Under the pieces are notes generated by a model. It searched no databases. It saw only the letters and a list, made by a program, of their open reading frames with translations, and was not told where the DNA came from. From positions 1-64,000 of the forward strand of contig MPUH01000282.1 in NCBI GenBank assembly GCA_001970955.1: a DNA stretch of 64,000 nucleotides, given 5' to 3'. This stretch comes from Stentor coeruleus (lineage: Eukaryota > Ciliophora > Heterotrichea > Heterotrichida > Stentoridae). Below, in pieces: positions 55,124-64,000 of the stretch. A program made the position numbers and the translations under genes. The stretch's first letter is position 1; the number at the start of each line of letters is the position of its first letter.

Positions 55124-56875
55124 CTATTGCTGAGGCTTCATCGCAGGGAACAACAAGACTTCCTTAATATTGTTTTTATCAGTAAGTAGCATAGTAAGCC
55201 TGTCAATTCCTAATCCCCATCCAGCAGTAGGAGGTAGTCCATATTCCAATGAGGTACAGAAATTTTCATCAATCATTTGAGCTTCATCATCTCCATCAGC
55301 TTTTTGCTTGGCCTGTTCAGCGAAAAGCTCTCTTTGTTTAAGTGGGTTATTGAGTTCAGTATAAGAGTTACAGATTTCATGGAAATTGATAAAAAGTTCA
55401 AACCTTTCACTGATCCCAGGTAAACTTCTATGGTATTTAGCCAAAGGACTCATAATCTGAGGATGCTCAGTAATAAAAGTTGGGTTCTTGCACTGGACTT
55501 CAATAAAATGCCCACATAGTTTATCTAAAAGTCTTGGAGTTGTTCTTGGGTTTCCACACTCAACATGATGTTTAATACACAAGGTGTCTAACACTTTTCT
55601 TGCTTCTTCAGTAGTTAAATCTGTAGGAAGCTTAACTCCAACTGCTTCTTCAATCGAAGGGATCATAGATTTTCTAGCAAAAGGTGGGGTGAAATCAATC
55701 TCGATTGCTGGATTTTCAGGACCATCAGGATGATACTGGAACTTATAACTTCCTTTTATAGCCAAAACCATAGAGCTCAGCATGTCTTCAGTAACTTTAA
55801 TCAGATCATTATAATCAGCATAAGCCCAATAAAACTCACAAGTTGTGAACTCAGGGTTATGGGTTAGATCAATACCTTCGTTTCTGAACTGCTTACCAAT
55901 TTCATAAACTCTGTCAATTCCTCCAACAACTAGCATTTTCAAATACAGCTCTGGGGCAATTCTCATAAATAACTTCATATTTAGATCATTGTGGAAGGTC
56001 TCAAAAGGCTTGGCAGCAGCACCTCCTGGGATCATGTTCATCATAGGTGTTTCAACTTCAAGGAAGCCCCTATCGTCCAGGTAAGACTTGACGAATTTGA
56101 TGATTTTTGACCTAGTAAAGAAAATATTTCTGACGTCATGGTTGATCATTAAGTCTAAATAACGTTGGCGATACCTTGTTTCTTGATCTTTTAGCCCAGT
56201 GTGTGCTGGCAGCATATGAAGGCAATATGAGAGGATTTGTATTTTATATGGGATAATACTCAGTTCTCCTGGCTTACCTTTGGGACTTGATCTTGCAGGG
56301 ACTCCAAGAACTCCGACTATGTCACCTCTGTGTAATTGGCTTAATTCTTCAAAGTTTCCTTGGTAGACTGATTGATCGGTCATGATTTGGATTTTCTCCC
56401 CATCACCGAAAAGGTCATAGAAAACTAGTTTTCCATGCTCTCTGATGCTAGTGAGCCTTCCCGCTAATGAAACAATTTCTTCAAGTCTTTTACCTTTTTC
56501 CAAATAGGTGTATTTTTTAATGAACTCAGGGATTTGTAAGGATACTTCGAATTTGTGAGGGTAAACAGAGACACCCGATGATTGAAGTTGATTGATGTGA
56601 GTCACTCGGTTGTTGAAGTATTCGACTGGGTCAATTTCTACTTCTTTGGTTTCTTCAGGTTTTTTACCTGCTGCTGCCTTTTTCTCTTCCTCTTTAGCTT
56701 TTTTCTCAGCTTTTTGTTTTGCCAGCTTTTCTGCCTTTTGCTTTCTCTTTAGTTCGCTATGTAGTCCTTACTTTTTGCTGACCTTGGACTCTTCTTCAGC
56801 TTTCACTTCGACTGGAGCTACTTCTTCTTTGGAGACAGGTGCTACACCATCAGTTGGTGGATTCCCTCCTTCCAT
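55124..56875 (-). CDS. KARS: Lysyl-tRNA synthetase, cytosolic, class II (578 aa)
   Basis: Exon 1 56875-56772 and exon 2 56756-55124 are joined by removing gtaaggactacatag (56757-56771), giving exactly 579 codons. The enzyme charges tRNA-Lys with lysine. After an acidic start, residues 35-75 form the Lys/Ala/Glu-rich tRNA-binding helix of eukaryotic LysRS ([20 protein letters not shown]). The OB-fold anticodon domain follows (YPHKFEV ... [19 protein letters not shown]). Catalytic motifs are intact: motif 2 [20 protein letters not shown] and motif 3 [20 protein letters not shown]. The motif 1 region is [19 protein letters not shown]. Without the intron the gene would appear to begin at a GTG within the OB-fold approach. 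No organellar targeting signal is evident. Single-copy housekeeping gene; assignment certain. Confidence 0.98.
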
Positions 56876-58008
56876 ATTTTTATATCACTAGTTTCTAGTA
56901 ACTTTTGAGCTAACATTTCACTTAGATATTAGCTTGATTCAAAAATATAAACTTATAAATAATATCAAAGCATAATTTTATCAAGAAAAGCCTATACTTC
57001 ACTCACTGGAAATACTAGTAATTGTAATAATAAATTTTACAATGGTTTAATCAAGTGAATAAACATTACTGACTCATTTTTGAAAGAAAACCGTAATAGT
57101 TAGACAATAATACAAAATAATTCAAAGCTAAAATTTTAGAAGTTAAAATTAGCAATTAGATGCCAAATTAATAGCTTTAACACACAAAAAAATATAAACT
57201 AGAGAATTTGACAAAGTATTAAGTAAAAAAGTAAAGTTTGTGTGATGTATAAACCCTAAGAATTTGTATTCGTAATTTCATATGATGATGCAAAGCTTAG
57301 ATATTGTTGTCAGTCCAATAATCATAAGAAACTTCATTTGAAAATCAAAAAAAAATTTAGTTTAAAGAAGCTAAAGTATTGAGTTTTAGCTTACTAATTT
57401 GTTGGCAAGTGCTGAAAAATGTGATTGACTTAAGGATGATGATTTTAATGTTGGTTTGAAGATATTGTTGGAGCTTGATAATGAAATCCTAATGCATGCT
57501 GATAGTTAATTAATATAGAAAAGTGTAAGATGGACTTTTTTTAAGGTTGAAGATGGGTTTTAAAAGATTATATTAGGAGAGATTATAATGAAGACAAGTT
57601 TTTTTTTGTGATAAAATAAAAATATTTATGTTTTTTAAGAAGGCTTAATGATTATGTATAAGATTTTGCAATGTTATTATTAAGATTTTATGGATTAAAA
57701 GATTATGATTATTTGGTCAATTAAAATTATGCAATTTATCGCATAGCAGCTTCGTAGAATAAATTATTGTTTAGATGAGAGATTTTGATATATGCTTAGA
57801 AAATATATTACTATATATATTTAATATTGAGAAATAAAATTTTTCATGATGTTTTGCACTTTATAAAAACAAAAGCTATATTCCCTTACAGCTAAAAATA
57901 ATGTTTCAAAGCACTGTAATTTAAAGCCTTCTTAACTCTTAAAAATCGCATTTAAGCAAATATAATCAAAAAGCTATCTCATATTTTTATCAGGAAAACT
58001 AAAAAAAT
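56876..58008. other. Intergenic region with a weak gene relic
   Basis: No intact gene. Around 57360-57510 the plus strand has coding-like pieces: LASAEKCD, one in-frame TGA, then LKDDDFNVGLKILLELDNEI followed by LMHADS and a stop. An adjacent frame reads LSFSLLICWQVLKNVIDLRM. Probably a decayed gene. 57520-57800 is G-rich; 57860-58008 is richer in C and leads to the small gene at 58009. Confidence 0.4.
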
Positions 58009-58194
58009 ATGGAAAATGAGTTCACTTTTAATAAAGCTATAGAGTTACTAACAGGTAGAGACATAAGAATAACAGAGCGTCATGTCTCAAGTATATATTT
58101 CAATCAAGAACATAAAGAAGTTAATAAAACATATAACCAAAATGCAATGAAGAAACAAAAATTAGAAGAGAGAGTACGAAAATGGGATGATTAA
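58009..58194 (+). CDS. Small hypothetical protein (61 aa)
   Basis: An ATG at 58009 opens 61 codons to TAA. The product begins MENEFTFNKAIELLTGRDIR and ends in a charged helix (MKKQKLEERVRKWDD). Composition is protein-like, with Glu, Lys, Asp and Gly well represented, unlike spurious frames in the skewed spacers. The upstream 150 nt are C-leaning, as for other plus-strand genes. There is no known motif; no intron candidate extends it. Either a genuine small gene or the remaining first exon of a larger one. No family recognised. Confidence 0.4.
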   Translation: MENEFTFNKAIELLTGRDIRITERHVSSIYFNQEHKEVNKTYNQNAMKKQKLEERVRKWDD

Positions 58195-58433
58195 CTTGTA
58201 CTTGTGATTAATATACCCATTTATCTTTAACTAATATTTTTTATCTGAGATTAAAAGCGTTTTAAAATCCGATATTATTTTATTTTAGCTGGTTTCATAT
58301 AAAGAAAGTAAATGATAAATCTGGTGATGACTTTTACACTTTAAAAATATGATTTTGCACTTATATTATAATTTATAATAATATCATTATAAATTTATTA
58401 TAGAAAATATCACTGCAGGACTATATTTATTCA

Positions 58434-58817
58434 ACAATATGAATATCTTTGCTTATATGGATTTAAAATTAGAATGAGATGGAATCATTGAGAATTTCTG
58501 CAACCTTGTATAGCAAAAGCAAATAAAAAATCAGTGATATAGGGTTTTCTCCTACCAGATGTCATACTTTACAAGCATCAACAGCCAAAAACTTGGTACT
58601 TTTCTAAAAAAGAAGGATGCATTAAAAAGAAGCTTAAAGAAAAACTCTATGGTCAGTTAATTACAATTTTTTTTCTCACTAGGGTTCAAAATCAAATATA
58701 GTTGCTTCTTACATATATATAACCAAAAATGGAAGAGAGATTGAATACTTTGAACTTGAAGAATTCAAGCATTTCTTGTATAATAGGCCTAAAGCATATA
58801 ATCAAGTTATGAAATGA
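58434..58817 (+). pseudogene. Gene relic or unusual-intron gene, family unidentified
   Basis: An ATG at 58434 gives MNIFAYMDLKLE and a stop, then DGIIENFCNLV in the same frame. Further on, two overlapping frames are open (MSYFTSINSQKLGTFLKKKD from 58560; and, offset, LPDVILYKHQQPKTWYFSKK). After a pyrimidine-rich tract ending ttttctcactag (58682), a clearly coding-like block reads IVASYIYITKNGREIEYFEL and ends YNRPKAYNQVMK, TGA at 58815-58817. A GT...AG of 31 nt (gtcagttaatt ... tcactag) could join the second and last pieces, but this is twice the length of every other intron found here. I favour a decayed gene. Confidence 0.4.
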
Positions 58818-59605
58818 TAAAATCATAGTCTTAGTTTTAAAAAGATCTTTTAAATCGGTAATGGCTTTACTTTGCACATCAATATGGGATGCTTTGATTT
58901 TTTTGTAGTTTTGTATATGGAATTTGTTATTGATATGCTAAAATACTATATAAATTTTAAAGTTATAGAGTAATGGCTATACTTTTTATACTATACATTC
59001 ACGAAAATCATTATATATTTATGCTATCACGATTATGTATATAGATAAAAATATTATATAAAAAAGAATACTTTAAAAAATCTTAATATAATTCTTATTT
59101 TCAGGATATATACAGTAAAATATAATTAAAAGATAATTTATAAATTCTAGTGAATTTCATTTAATTTTCTATTATAGTTAAACAAAATAGCTCTTGTCTA
59201 TGATTCATGCTATCTTATGTATTTAAATGAATTTATTAGATTTTCACACTAAAATTCTGATTTCGAAATCAAAAAAAAATTTTTGCTGGTTATTAAGTAG
59301 TTAAAAATTATAAGTGGGAAGAATACATTTCTTTTTTAAGATTACCTTGAATGTGAAAATTAAATCAAAAATAGTTTATTAAAATACTAAAATACATTAA
59401 TTTAACTTAGCATAAACTCTAGTTGAAAATGCAATTATCACTTTAATAGCAAATTAGATTGCTTAGGTATTAAAACTAAAGACATTAGATTTAACTATAA
59501 TCTTGAATTTATTTTATTAATTTCCTTTAATAAGCTCTTATTTATAACTTTCTTTGGAGCTACCTTATGTAGAAACTTAAGAAAATTTCTTTTCCAGATA
59601 TAATT
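58818..59605. other. Intergenic spacer
   Basis: AT-rich, with no supported frame on either strand. Skew is weaker than elsewhere. No motif recognised. The leader before 59606 is A/T-rich. Confidence 0.6.
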
Positions 59606-60277
59606 ATGAAAAAAACTAGGATTTCAGTGCCGTCTTTTTGGATATCTCCTCAAGAGAACTTGCTTGAGAGTCCAATGATTAAATTAATTTCCAAATTAAA
59701 CCATAGAAGATGCAATTCAGGGAAAATTAGTCCTTATAAAGATCAGTCAAGTCTTACAAGGTTGCAATCTGTATTAAGAGCTTCTACTAGACAGCAGAGT
59801 CCAAAACCTCACAAGCCCCATAAAAGTTCTCCTTCTAAGTCAATATCCTGTAAGAAACTAATAAACAAGCCTGTGGCCAAGAAAAAGATCAAACGTAAGA
59901 AAAAACACATGATTTTACCAAAACTTAAAGACCTGCAGGGTTCATATAAATATAAAGCTCCTAAGGCGTTCAAGAACCAAATTTTTCGCGATGTTTATGA
60001 TGAGAAAGGCAATCATGATAGGATTATGGAAACGTTTGAAGTCTCTGAAAGTTTGCCTGAAATATTGACTGAAGAAAATCTTCGATCCGCAAGCCAACTT
60101 ATAATTCCGAAGGATATTGAGCTTCAGTTAAAAGAATACGATACTACTGAACGCAGAATGAATTTAAAACAACCAGACAATAGTTTTTTGCAAAAAACTG
60201 AAGATAATATGAAAATAAATCGGGGTGATCTTTTTAAAAAACTGCAAAAGTTGGCTTTTGAGCGTGAAGAAATTTAG
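59606..60277 (+). CDS. Basic hypothetical protein (223 aa)
   Basis: Not recognised. The first 110 residues are strongly basic and Ser/Pro/Lys-rich (for example KPHKPHKSSPSKSISCKK and VAKKKIKRKKKHMILPKL), suggesting disorder, and RNA, DNA or microtubule binding. The second half is mixed and helical, with EYDTTERRMNLKQPDNSFLQ and a C-terminal amphipathic helix (LFKKLQKLAFEREEI). No signal peptide, membrane span or intron. Basic Ser/Pro-rich N-termini of this sort are common in microtubule-associated proteins of ciliates, but nothing here proves it. The ATG at 59606 is the first in frame and the reading is continuous to TAG at 60277. The coding call is good; function is open. Confidence 0.65.
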   Translation: MKKTRISVPSFWISPQENLLESPMIKLISKLNHRRCNSGKISPYKDQSSLTRLQSVLRASTRQQSPKPHKPHKSSPSKSISCKKLINKPVAKKKIKRKKKHMILPKLKDLQGSYKYKAPKAFKNQIFRDVYDEKGNHDRIMETFEVSESLPEILTEENLRSASQLIIPKDIELQLKEYDTTERRMNLKQPDNSFLQKTEDNMKINRGDLFKKLQKLAFEREEI

Positions 60278-60443
60278 GTATATTTTAATATTATATAATC
60301 TCAGCACAAGATTGTTGTGATTTAATTTTTATTCTTCTATCCATAGCTTCAATGTAAAAGTTTAGCTTTTTATATTAAGCCTATGCTTAAATTCAAGTAA
60401 TTTTAATTCTTTAACACTTGCTATTGAATATTATAATTTAAAA

Positions 60444-60779
60444 ATGGATGCAATATCGTGCAAATCAGTTAACGAATACTTAGCTGCTGTGGGGAATTCA
60501 CAAGAAAAGCTTATGGTTGTCGAATTTTATGCAGATTGGAGTATCCCTAGCCAAGTTCTTTCCCAAGATCTATTCCAAATACTTGTATCATACCCTAGTA
60601 TTCAGCATATAAGGTTAAATTTTAACGATTGCCCTGTAATTTTTAAATAGGACCTGTTCCAGAGATACAAAGTTAGTATTCTCCCTTGTGTGAAGTTAAT
60701 TAAAGGTGGGCAAGAGTTAGGAGAAATCAGAGGGAATCTTATATCAAAACTCAAAGAAATGATTGAACTTCACTACTAA
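60444..60779 (+). CDS. Thioredoxin-like protein lacking both active-site cysteines, one 15-nt intron (106 aa)
   Basis: Exons 60444-60635 and 60651-60779; intron gtaatttttaaatag. After splicing the length (106 aa) is exactly that of a single thioredoxin domain. Fold landmarks are present: VVEFYADWSIPSQVLSQDLF where thioredoxins have FWAxWCGPCK, the cis-proline region VSILPCVKLIKGGQ, and a C-terminal EIRGNLISKLKEMI helix. The CxxC motif is replaced by Ser-Ile-Pro-Ser, so disulfide reductase activity is not expected. Remaining Cys are at the N-terminus (ISCKS), in NDCP and next to the cis-proline (LPC). It may serve as a binding or chaperone module, as other redox-dead thioredoxin domains do. 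Without splicing the protein ends after the fourth strand. Identity as thioredoxin fold is strong; role unknown. Confidence 0.9.
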
Positions 60780-61027
60780 AAATTAGTTGACTAATAATTA
60801 CAAGATTTTATTCTCAAAAATCTCTTTGTATGTATTCCTTTAGCCACTTTTTTATATATATGCAAAAAGATATTAGTCTTCTTAGATTTATGCACCTATA
60901 CTAAGGATTATATTAAAATTGTAATTAATTAAGGCTTTTTAGAAGATATGGCTAATCCCATCAAAATATTATTAATAACTTCATTCAATATCAAAAGTTC
61001 CCACAATATCTAAATTATAAACTTGTA

Positions 61028-61993
61028 ATGGACCAACCAGAAAGTATCTCTTTAATAAAATCGACTTTTTTAGGCTCTTTTTCAATTGAGACACCAGAAA
61101 GAATCAAATCTCATCTAGATGACTGCTTCCAAACTGATCCCCTACACTACAAAGCATTAATCTTAGCTCTGCATGATTTGATATCAAATCCTAATAGCCC
61201 AACTCAGCAATCTTCACTTGATTTGATGAAGTCTTTGTTAAATTCAATAGAAGACCTATTGTCTGAGCTTGAAACTCTGAAATCTACTGAAAAAGAAATT
61301 CCAGCCCTTTATTTGGTACCAAAAAAAGTGTATGTACCAGTTCCAAGCAAAGCTGAAAAAGAGGGCAAAATTACTCAAATGCAAAACGAGATTAATTCAG
61401 GAACTGAGATATTGAATAATGCAGTAAATGCATTGAACAATATTAAAAGATGCGATATCACAGAGCTAGCATCCTTTAAAAATCCTCCAAATACAGTGGT
61501 TTATGTTCTAGAGTTGGTGTGCATTTTAATGGGACATCCTAAGAATTGCAACAGGGCCTGCTTAAGAAACGCATCATATATTTCAAATCTTAAAAACTAT
61601 AATATAAACTCGATAAACCCCAGTGCAATACTAAAGGTAAGCAAAAAAATTGAAGAGCAATCAGACATGACATATGAAAAAATTAAATGTGTTAGCCTTG
61701 CTTTATCAGGAATCTACAAATGGGTCCAAGGTATTATAGCTTATAGCAACATAAAATCAGTTATAGATATTGCAAAAATCCAGCTTGAAGCTTTGAAGAA
61801 ACCTGTGGAAGAAGAATTTAAGCAAGAAATTTCAATAAATTTAAGCAATATTAGGTCACCTGAACTTAGTAGAGCTTTAGCACCAATCATTGATAGAGAG
61901 CAAGACATATGCAGTGCGATATTTTCAATAAACCAAGAAATTTCAAATTTAAATGATATTAAAATTGCTTTACAAGGAATTGTGGAGCCATGA
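61028..61993 (+). CDS. Freestanding dynein heavy-chain stalk/microtubule-binding-like protein (321 aa)
   Basis: The central region matches the dynein stalk and microtubule-binding head: ITELASFKNPPNTVVYVLEL and VCILMG (the usual L-x-S-[FL]-x-x-P-P-x-x-V-x-x-V-x-E-A-V-x-x-L-L pattern), LKNYNINSINPSAILKVSKK, and SLALSGIYKWVQGIIAYSNI (compare A-x-x-G-L-x-x-W-V). Flanking helices form a plausible antiparallel pair: about residues 75-150 (EGKITQMQNEINSGTEILNN) and about 250-315 (AKIQLEALKKPVEEEFKQEI). There is no AAA+ module, P-loop or tail, and the frame is bounded by a good ATG and a TGA, so this is a complete small protein and not a fragment of a 4500-residue motor. It could bind microtubules without motor activity, or have another use of the fold. 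Only 32 nt separate it from the next gene. Confidence 0.8.
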   Translation: MDQPESISLIKSTFLGSFSIETPERIKSHLDDCFQTDPLHYKALILALHDLISNPNSPTQQSSLDLMKSLLNSIEDLLSELETLKSTEKEIPALYLVPKKVYVPVPSKAEKEGKITQMQNEINSGTEILNNAVNALNNIKRCDITELASFKNPPNTVVYVLELVCILMGHPKNCNRACLRNASYISNLKNYNINSINPSAILKVSKKIEEQSDMTYEKIKCVSLALSGIYKWVQGIIAYSNIKSVIDIAKIQLEALKKPVEEEFKQEISINLSNIRSPELSRALAPIIDREQDICSAIFSINQEISNLNDIKIALQGIVEP

Positions 61994-62025
61994 TACAGGG
62001 TGAATAGCTAAATAAGATTTTATAA

Positions 62026-63048
62026 ATGGAGATTAATAGGGATAAAAGTTTTGGGTCGAAAAAATTGTTGCTGGCATTGATTTTAGTTGTAGCTGGGGTG
62101 CTAGCTATTGTTTTGCTAGGTAAAAAGACATCACCTTTGCTGGGTGAATTAGAACTACTAGAAAAAGATTTTAACAAGTATATTGAAGTTTATCAGAAAT
62201 CTTACGAACAAAAGGATTATTTTAAAAGGTTCCAAGCTTTTATTGATAATTCAGCATATATTCGTCGACATAATGAGAAAAACTCTTCTTGGAAAATGAG
62301 TCTTAATGAATTCGCTGATATGTCCCCATCAGAATTCGCCTCACAATATCTAGTCTTTACCTCTCCACCTACTCAATCTTTAAAACTCAAGCTTTCAAAT
62401 CAGGTAAGCATCCCATCAAGTATAGATTGGAGAGTAAAAGGTGCAGTCACTTCAGTCAAGAATCAAGGCATTTGTGGCAGTTGTTATGCTTTTTCTTCTA
62501 CAGCAGCTATTGAAGGTATAATTGCAATCAAAACAGGAAGACTAGTAGAACTGTCGATACAGCAAATCGTAGATTGTAGTAAAGCATATGGAAATCAAGG
62601 GTGCAATGGAGGCTGGATGAACTATGCATTTGAATATGCAATGAAACATGAAATTTCAGCTTTAAACACATATAAATATACTGGGGCTAAGCAAAGCTGT
62701 CAGTATGATAAGCTTTTAGGAGGAGTTAAAATCTCTGGGTATGAAGATGTTGTACCTTATAATGTAAAGGAATTGGCTGCAGCCGTGTCAAATCAGCCAG
62801 TAAGTATTTCCGTAGATGCAACTGTTTGGCAGTTTTATTCTAGTGGTGTTATTGATAATAATTGTGGGGTAAGCTTAAACCATGCTGTTGTAGCTGTTGG
62901 GTACTCCATGTCTGAGAAAGGAGATTATTGGATTTTGAAGAATTCTTGGGGGCCGTACTGGGGAGAACAAGGATTTTTGAAAGTTGCCATGGCTGATGGC
63001 CCAGGTCTTTGCGGGATAAACAAAATTTCTTCATACCCAATCCTCTAA
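62026..63048 (+). CDS. Membrane-anchored cathepsin L-like cysteine protease (340 aa)
   Basis: A papain-family (C1A) zymogen. Residues 13-33 ([19 protein letters not shown]) form a signal anchor near the N-terminus. An I29 propeptide follows (ERFNIN-like [20 protein letters not shown] and [11 protein letters not shown]). The mature enzyme begins about residue 127 ([20 protein letters not shown]). The catalytic triad is complete: CGSCYAFS (Tyr replaces the usual Trp after the Cys), [10 protein letters not shown] (His) and [14 protein letters not shown] (Asn), with the oxyanion Gln in [19 protein letters not shown] is the conserved GCxGG region. Probably lysosomal/phagosomal, for digestion in food vacuoles. 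Uninterrupted, no intron. It begins 32 nt after the dynein-stalk-like gene, the tightest spacing in the window, which may mean its promoter lies inside the upstream gene. Confidence 0.97.
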   Translation: MEINRDKSFGSKKLLLALILVVAGVLAIVLLGKKTSPLLGELELLEKDFNKYIEVYQKSYEQKDYFKRFQAFIDNSAYIRRHNEKNSSWKMSLNEFADMSPSEFASQYLVFTSPPTQSLKLKLSNQVSIPSSIDWRVKGAVTSVKNQGICGSCYAFSSTAAIEGIIAIKTGRLVELSIQQIVDCSKAYGNQGCNGGWMNYAFEYAMKHEISALNTYKYTGAKQSCQYDKLLGGVKISGYEDVVPYNVKELAAAVSNQPVSISVDATVWQFYSSGVIDNNCGVSLNHAVVAVGYSMSEKGDYWILKNSWGPYWGEQGFLKVAMADGPGLCGINKISSYPIL

Positions 63049-63060
63049 TCTACGTTAAAA

Positions 63061-63180
63061 TTATCTTAAGGTCAAATAAATAATCATAACTCGATTGCTG
63101 CTAATAAAGTACCTATGCATTTATCTTAAGGTCAAATAAATAATCATAACTCTATTGCTGCTAATAAAGTACCTATGCAT
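63061..63180. repeat. Tandem duplication, 2 x 60 bp
   Basis: 63061-63120 and 63121-63180 are direct repeats (starting ttatcttaaggtc), differing at one base (tcgattg versus tctattg). There is no N between them, unlike the assembly joins. It lies just 3' of the cathepsin gene, so it may duplicate part of its 3' untranslated region. Confidence 0.9.
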
Positions 63181-63309
63181 TTTAAGTAAAATCAGAATAA
63201 TTTTGTCAGGCAAAAGCTGATTTTTACCAATTTTTTATAGTAAAAATTTAATACCGAGATATGACTTATACGTACAAAAGAAATAGGTGAATTCTCTAGG
63301 TATTTTTTT

Positions 63310-63624
63310 ATGGCTATTATAAATATGAATACATATACTAAAGCTCTAATCCAACTTCCAAGTCTTAGGAAACTGCAGACTCCAAGCAACTTAACTCAGA
63401 AGAACAATAATCAGGCTTCAAAACTAAAGCTTGGAGTGAGGATAAGAAAGACTTTAACCAATGATATTGTGGTAAAGAGAAAATCTGAGCTTGGCTTCCT
63501 AGAAGAAAGAATCATTAGTAATATTTCACCTATCGGATGTAAAAAATTTTCTTTTATCCAAGATGAAGAGGAAGACTTCCATAAGATTGTACAAACACTT
63601 ACATTTAGTAATAAGATACATTAA
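63310..63624 (+). CDS. Small hypothetical protein (104 aa)
   Basis: Not recognised. It is polar and basic, with a KLKLGVRIRKTLTNDIVVKR segment in the middle and an acidic-hydrophobic C-terminus (FSFIQDEEEDFHKIVQTLTF). No signal peptide, span or known motif. Met1 (63310) and Met6 are both possible starts. Protein-like composition and a G-richer downstream flank support a real gene; an Arg/Lys-rich, Ser/Asn-rich head followed by a short acidic end resembles the small basic protein at 2508-2894 in style only. Confidence 0.5.
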   Translation: MAIINMNTYTKALIQLPSLRKLQTPSNLTQKNNNQASKLKLGVRIRKTLTNDIVVKRKSELGFLEERIISNISPIGCKKFSFIQDEEEDFHKIVQTLTFSNKIH

Positions 63625-64000
63625 AATACTTACTTAAATATTTATTTCTAATTGTATGCTTTTAAATTTTTGTAGAATCTGTTAGAATAGAAAATGCAAT
63701 GTGCTAGAAGGAAATTTTTAGTTTTTTTATATGCGATGCTAGAAATAATATAGAATATGTGGAGAATAAGAAATATGTTACCAAAATCGTGCCGTCTCTG
63801 CTTATAAAATATAAATTTTAGTGAAGGCTAGGTGATAGATAATAATTACGTTTTAAATTATATAGAGGAAGGTAATATTAAATATTCTTCTTTATAAGCC
63901 TGTATCTAAATTCTCTAATTTATGCTAATAATTTAGAATTTTTGTTGTCTAAAAAATAAAATATTAAACTAGCCGCGAAACCTAATCCACCATGCTTATA
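63625..64000. other. Right-edge spacer
   Basis: AT-rich and G-richer than C on the plus strand, consistent with the 3' flank of the preceding gene. No supported gene up to the window end. Confidence 0.6.

Noticed and set aside
62801-62816. gtaagtatttccgtag, a 16-nt GT...AG inside the cathepsin gene
   Set aside because: It encodes the conserved PVSISVDA segment and lacks the A six bases from the 3' end found in all accepted introns.
1-64000. tRNA, rRNA or CRISPR features
   Set aside because: I looked for B-box-like GGTTCGA-type elements, conserved rRNA blocks and regular short repeats with spacers and found none I could support; a covariance search would be decisive.

Overview
The window looks like macronuclear DNA of a heterotrich ciliate, most likely Stentor. 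It is very AT-rich. Genes sit close together on both strands, and I recognised thirteen introns, twelve of exactly 15 nt and one of 16 nt. Each begins GT, ends AG and has an adenine six bases from its 3' end. All three stop codons appear to be used as stops: one continuous frame of more than 4100 codons has no in-frame TAA, TAG or TGA, and tryptophan there is always TGG. This argues against ciliates that reassign TAA/TAG and against Blepharisma, which reads TGA as Trp. Gene content fits a large ciliated protist: MORN, IQ, SHIPPO and EF-hand proteins, a dynein-stalk-like protein, K+ channels and giant cysteine-rich surface proteins.

Layout. 0-8 kb holds minus-strand genes: EF-hand, Got1-like Golgi protein, a small basic protein, a MORN-repeat protein and an IQ-motif protein, plus two decayed fragments at the left edge. 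8.5-21.4 kb is one giant plus-strand gene of about 4260 codons: signal peptide, beta-sandwich modules, dozens of cysteine-rich repeats, one membrane span and a long coiled-coil tail. 21.7-23.6 kb is a K+ channel with a cyclic-nucleotide-binding-type domain. 23.6-28.4 kb is gene-poor, with one small membrane protein and several coding-like fragments. 28.5-37.5 kb holds a SHIPPO protein, a ZnT5-like zinc transporter, a ubiquitin protease, an AGC kinase, a ubiquitin-like/zinc protein and a frameshifted gene. 37.9-44.7 kb is a second giant surface protein with five LamG-like/cysteine-rich modules and a multi-pass C-terminus. 46.4-53.8 kb holds a large multi-pass membrane protein of the tmcB-like type and a TPR/IQ protein. 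54-64 kb holds a decayed SK-type K+ channel, lysyl-tRNA synthetase, small unknown genes, a thioredoxin-like protein without active-site cysteines, a freestanding dynein-stalk-like protein and a membrane-anchored cathepsin L-like protease.

Two features run through the window. First, many intergenic flanks have extreme, opposite G/C strand asymmetry: on the coding strand C is far above G upstream of genes, and G is far above C downstream. Second, four single Ns each sit between two copies of the same 50-125 bp. These are almost certainly unmerged contig overlaps, and two of them damage gene models. I saw no rRNA, tRNA, CRISPR array or transposon that I could support.
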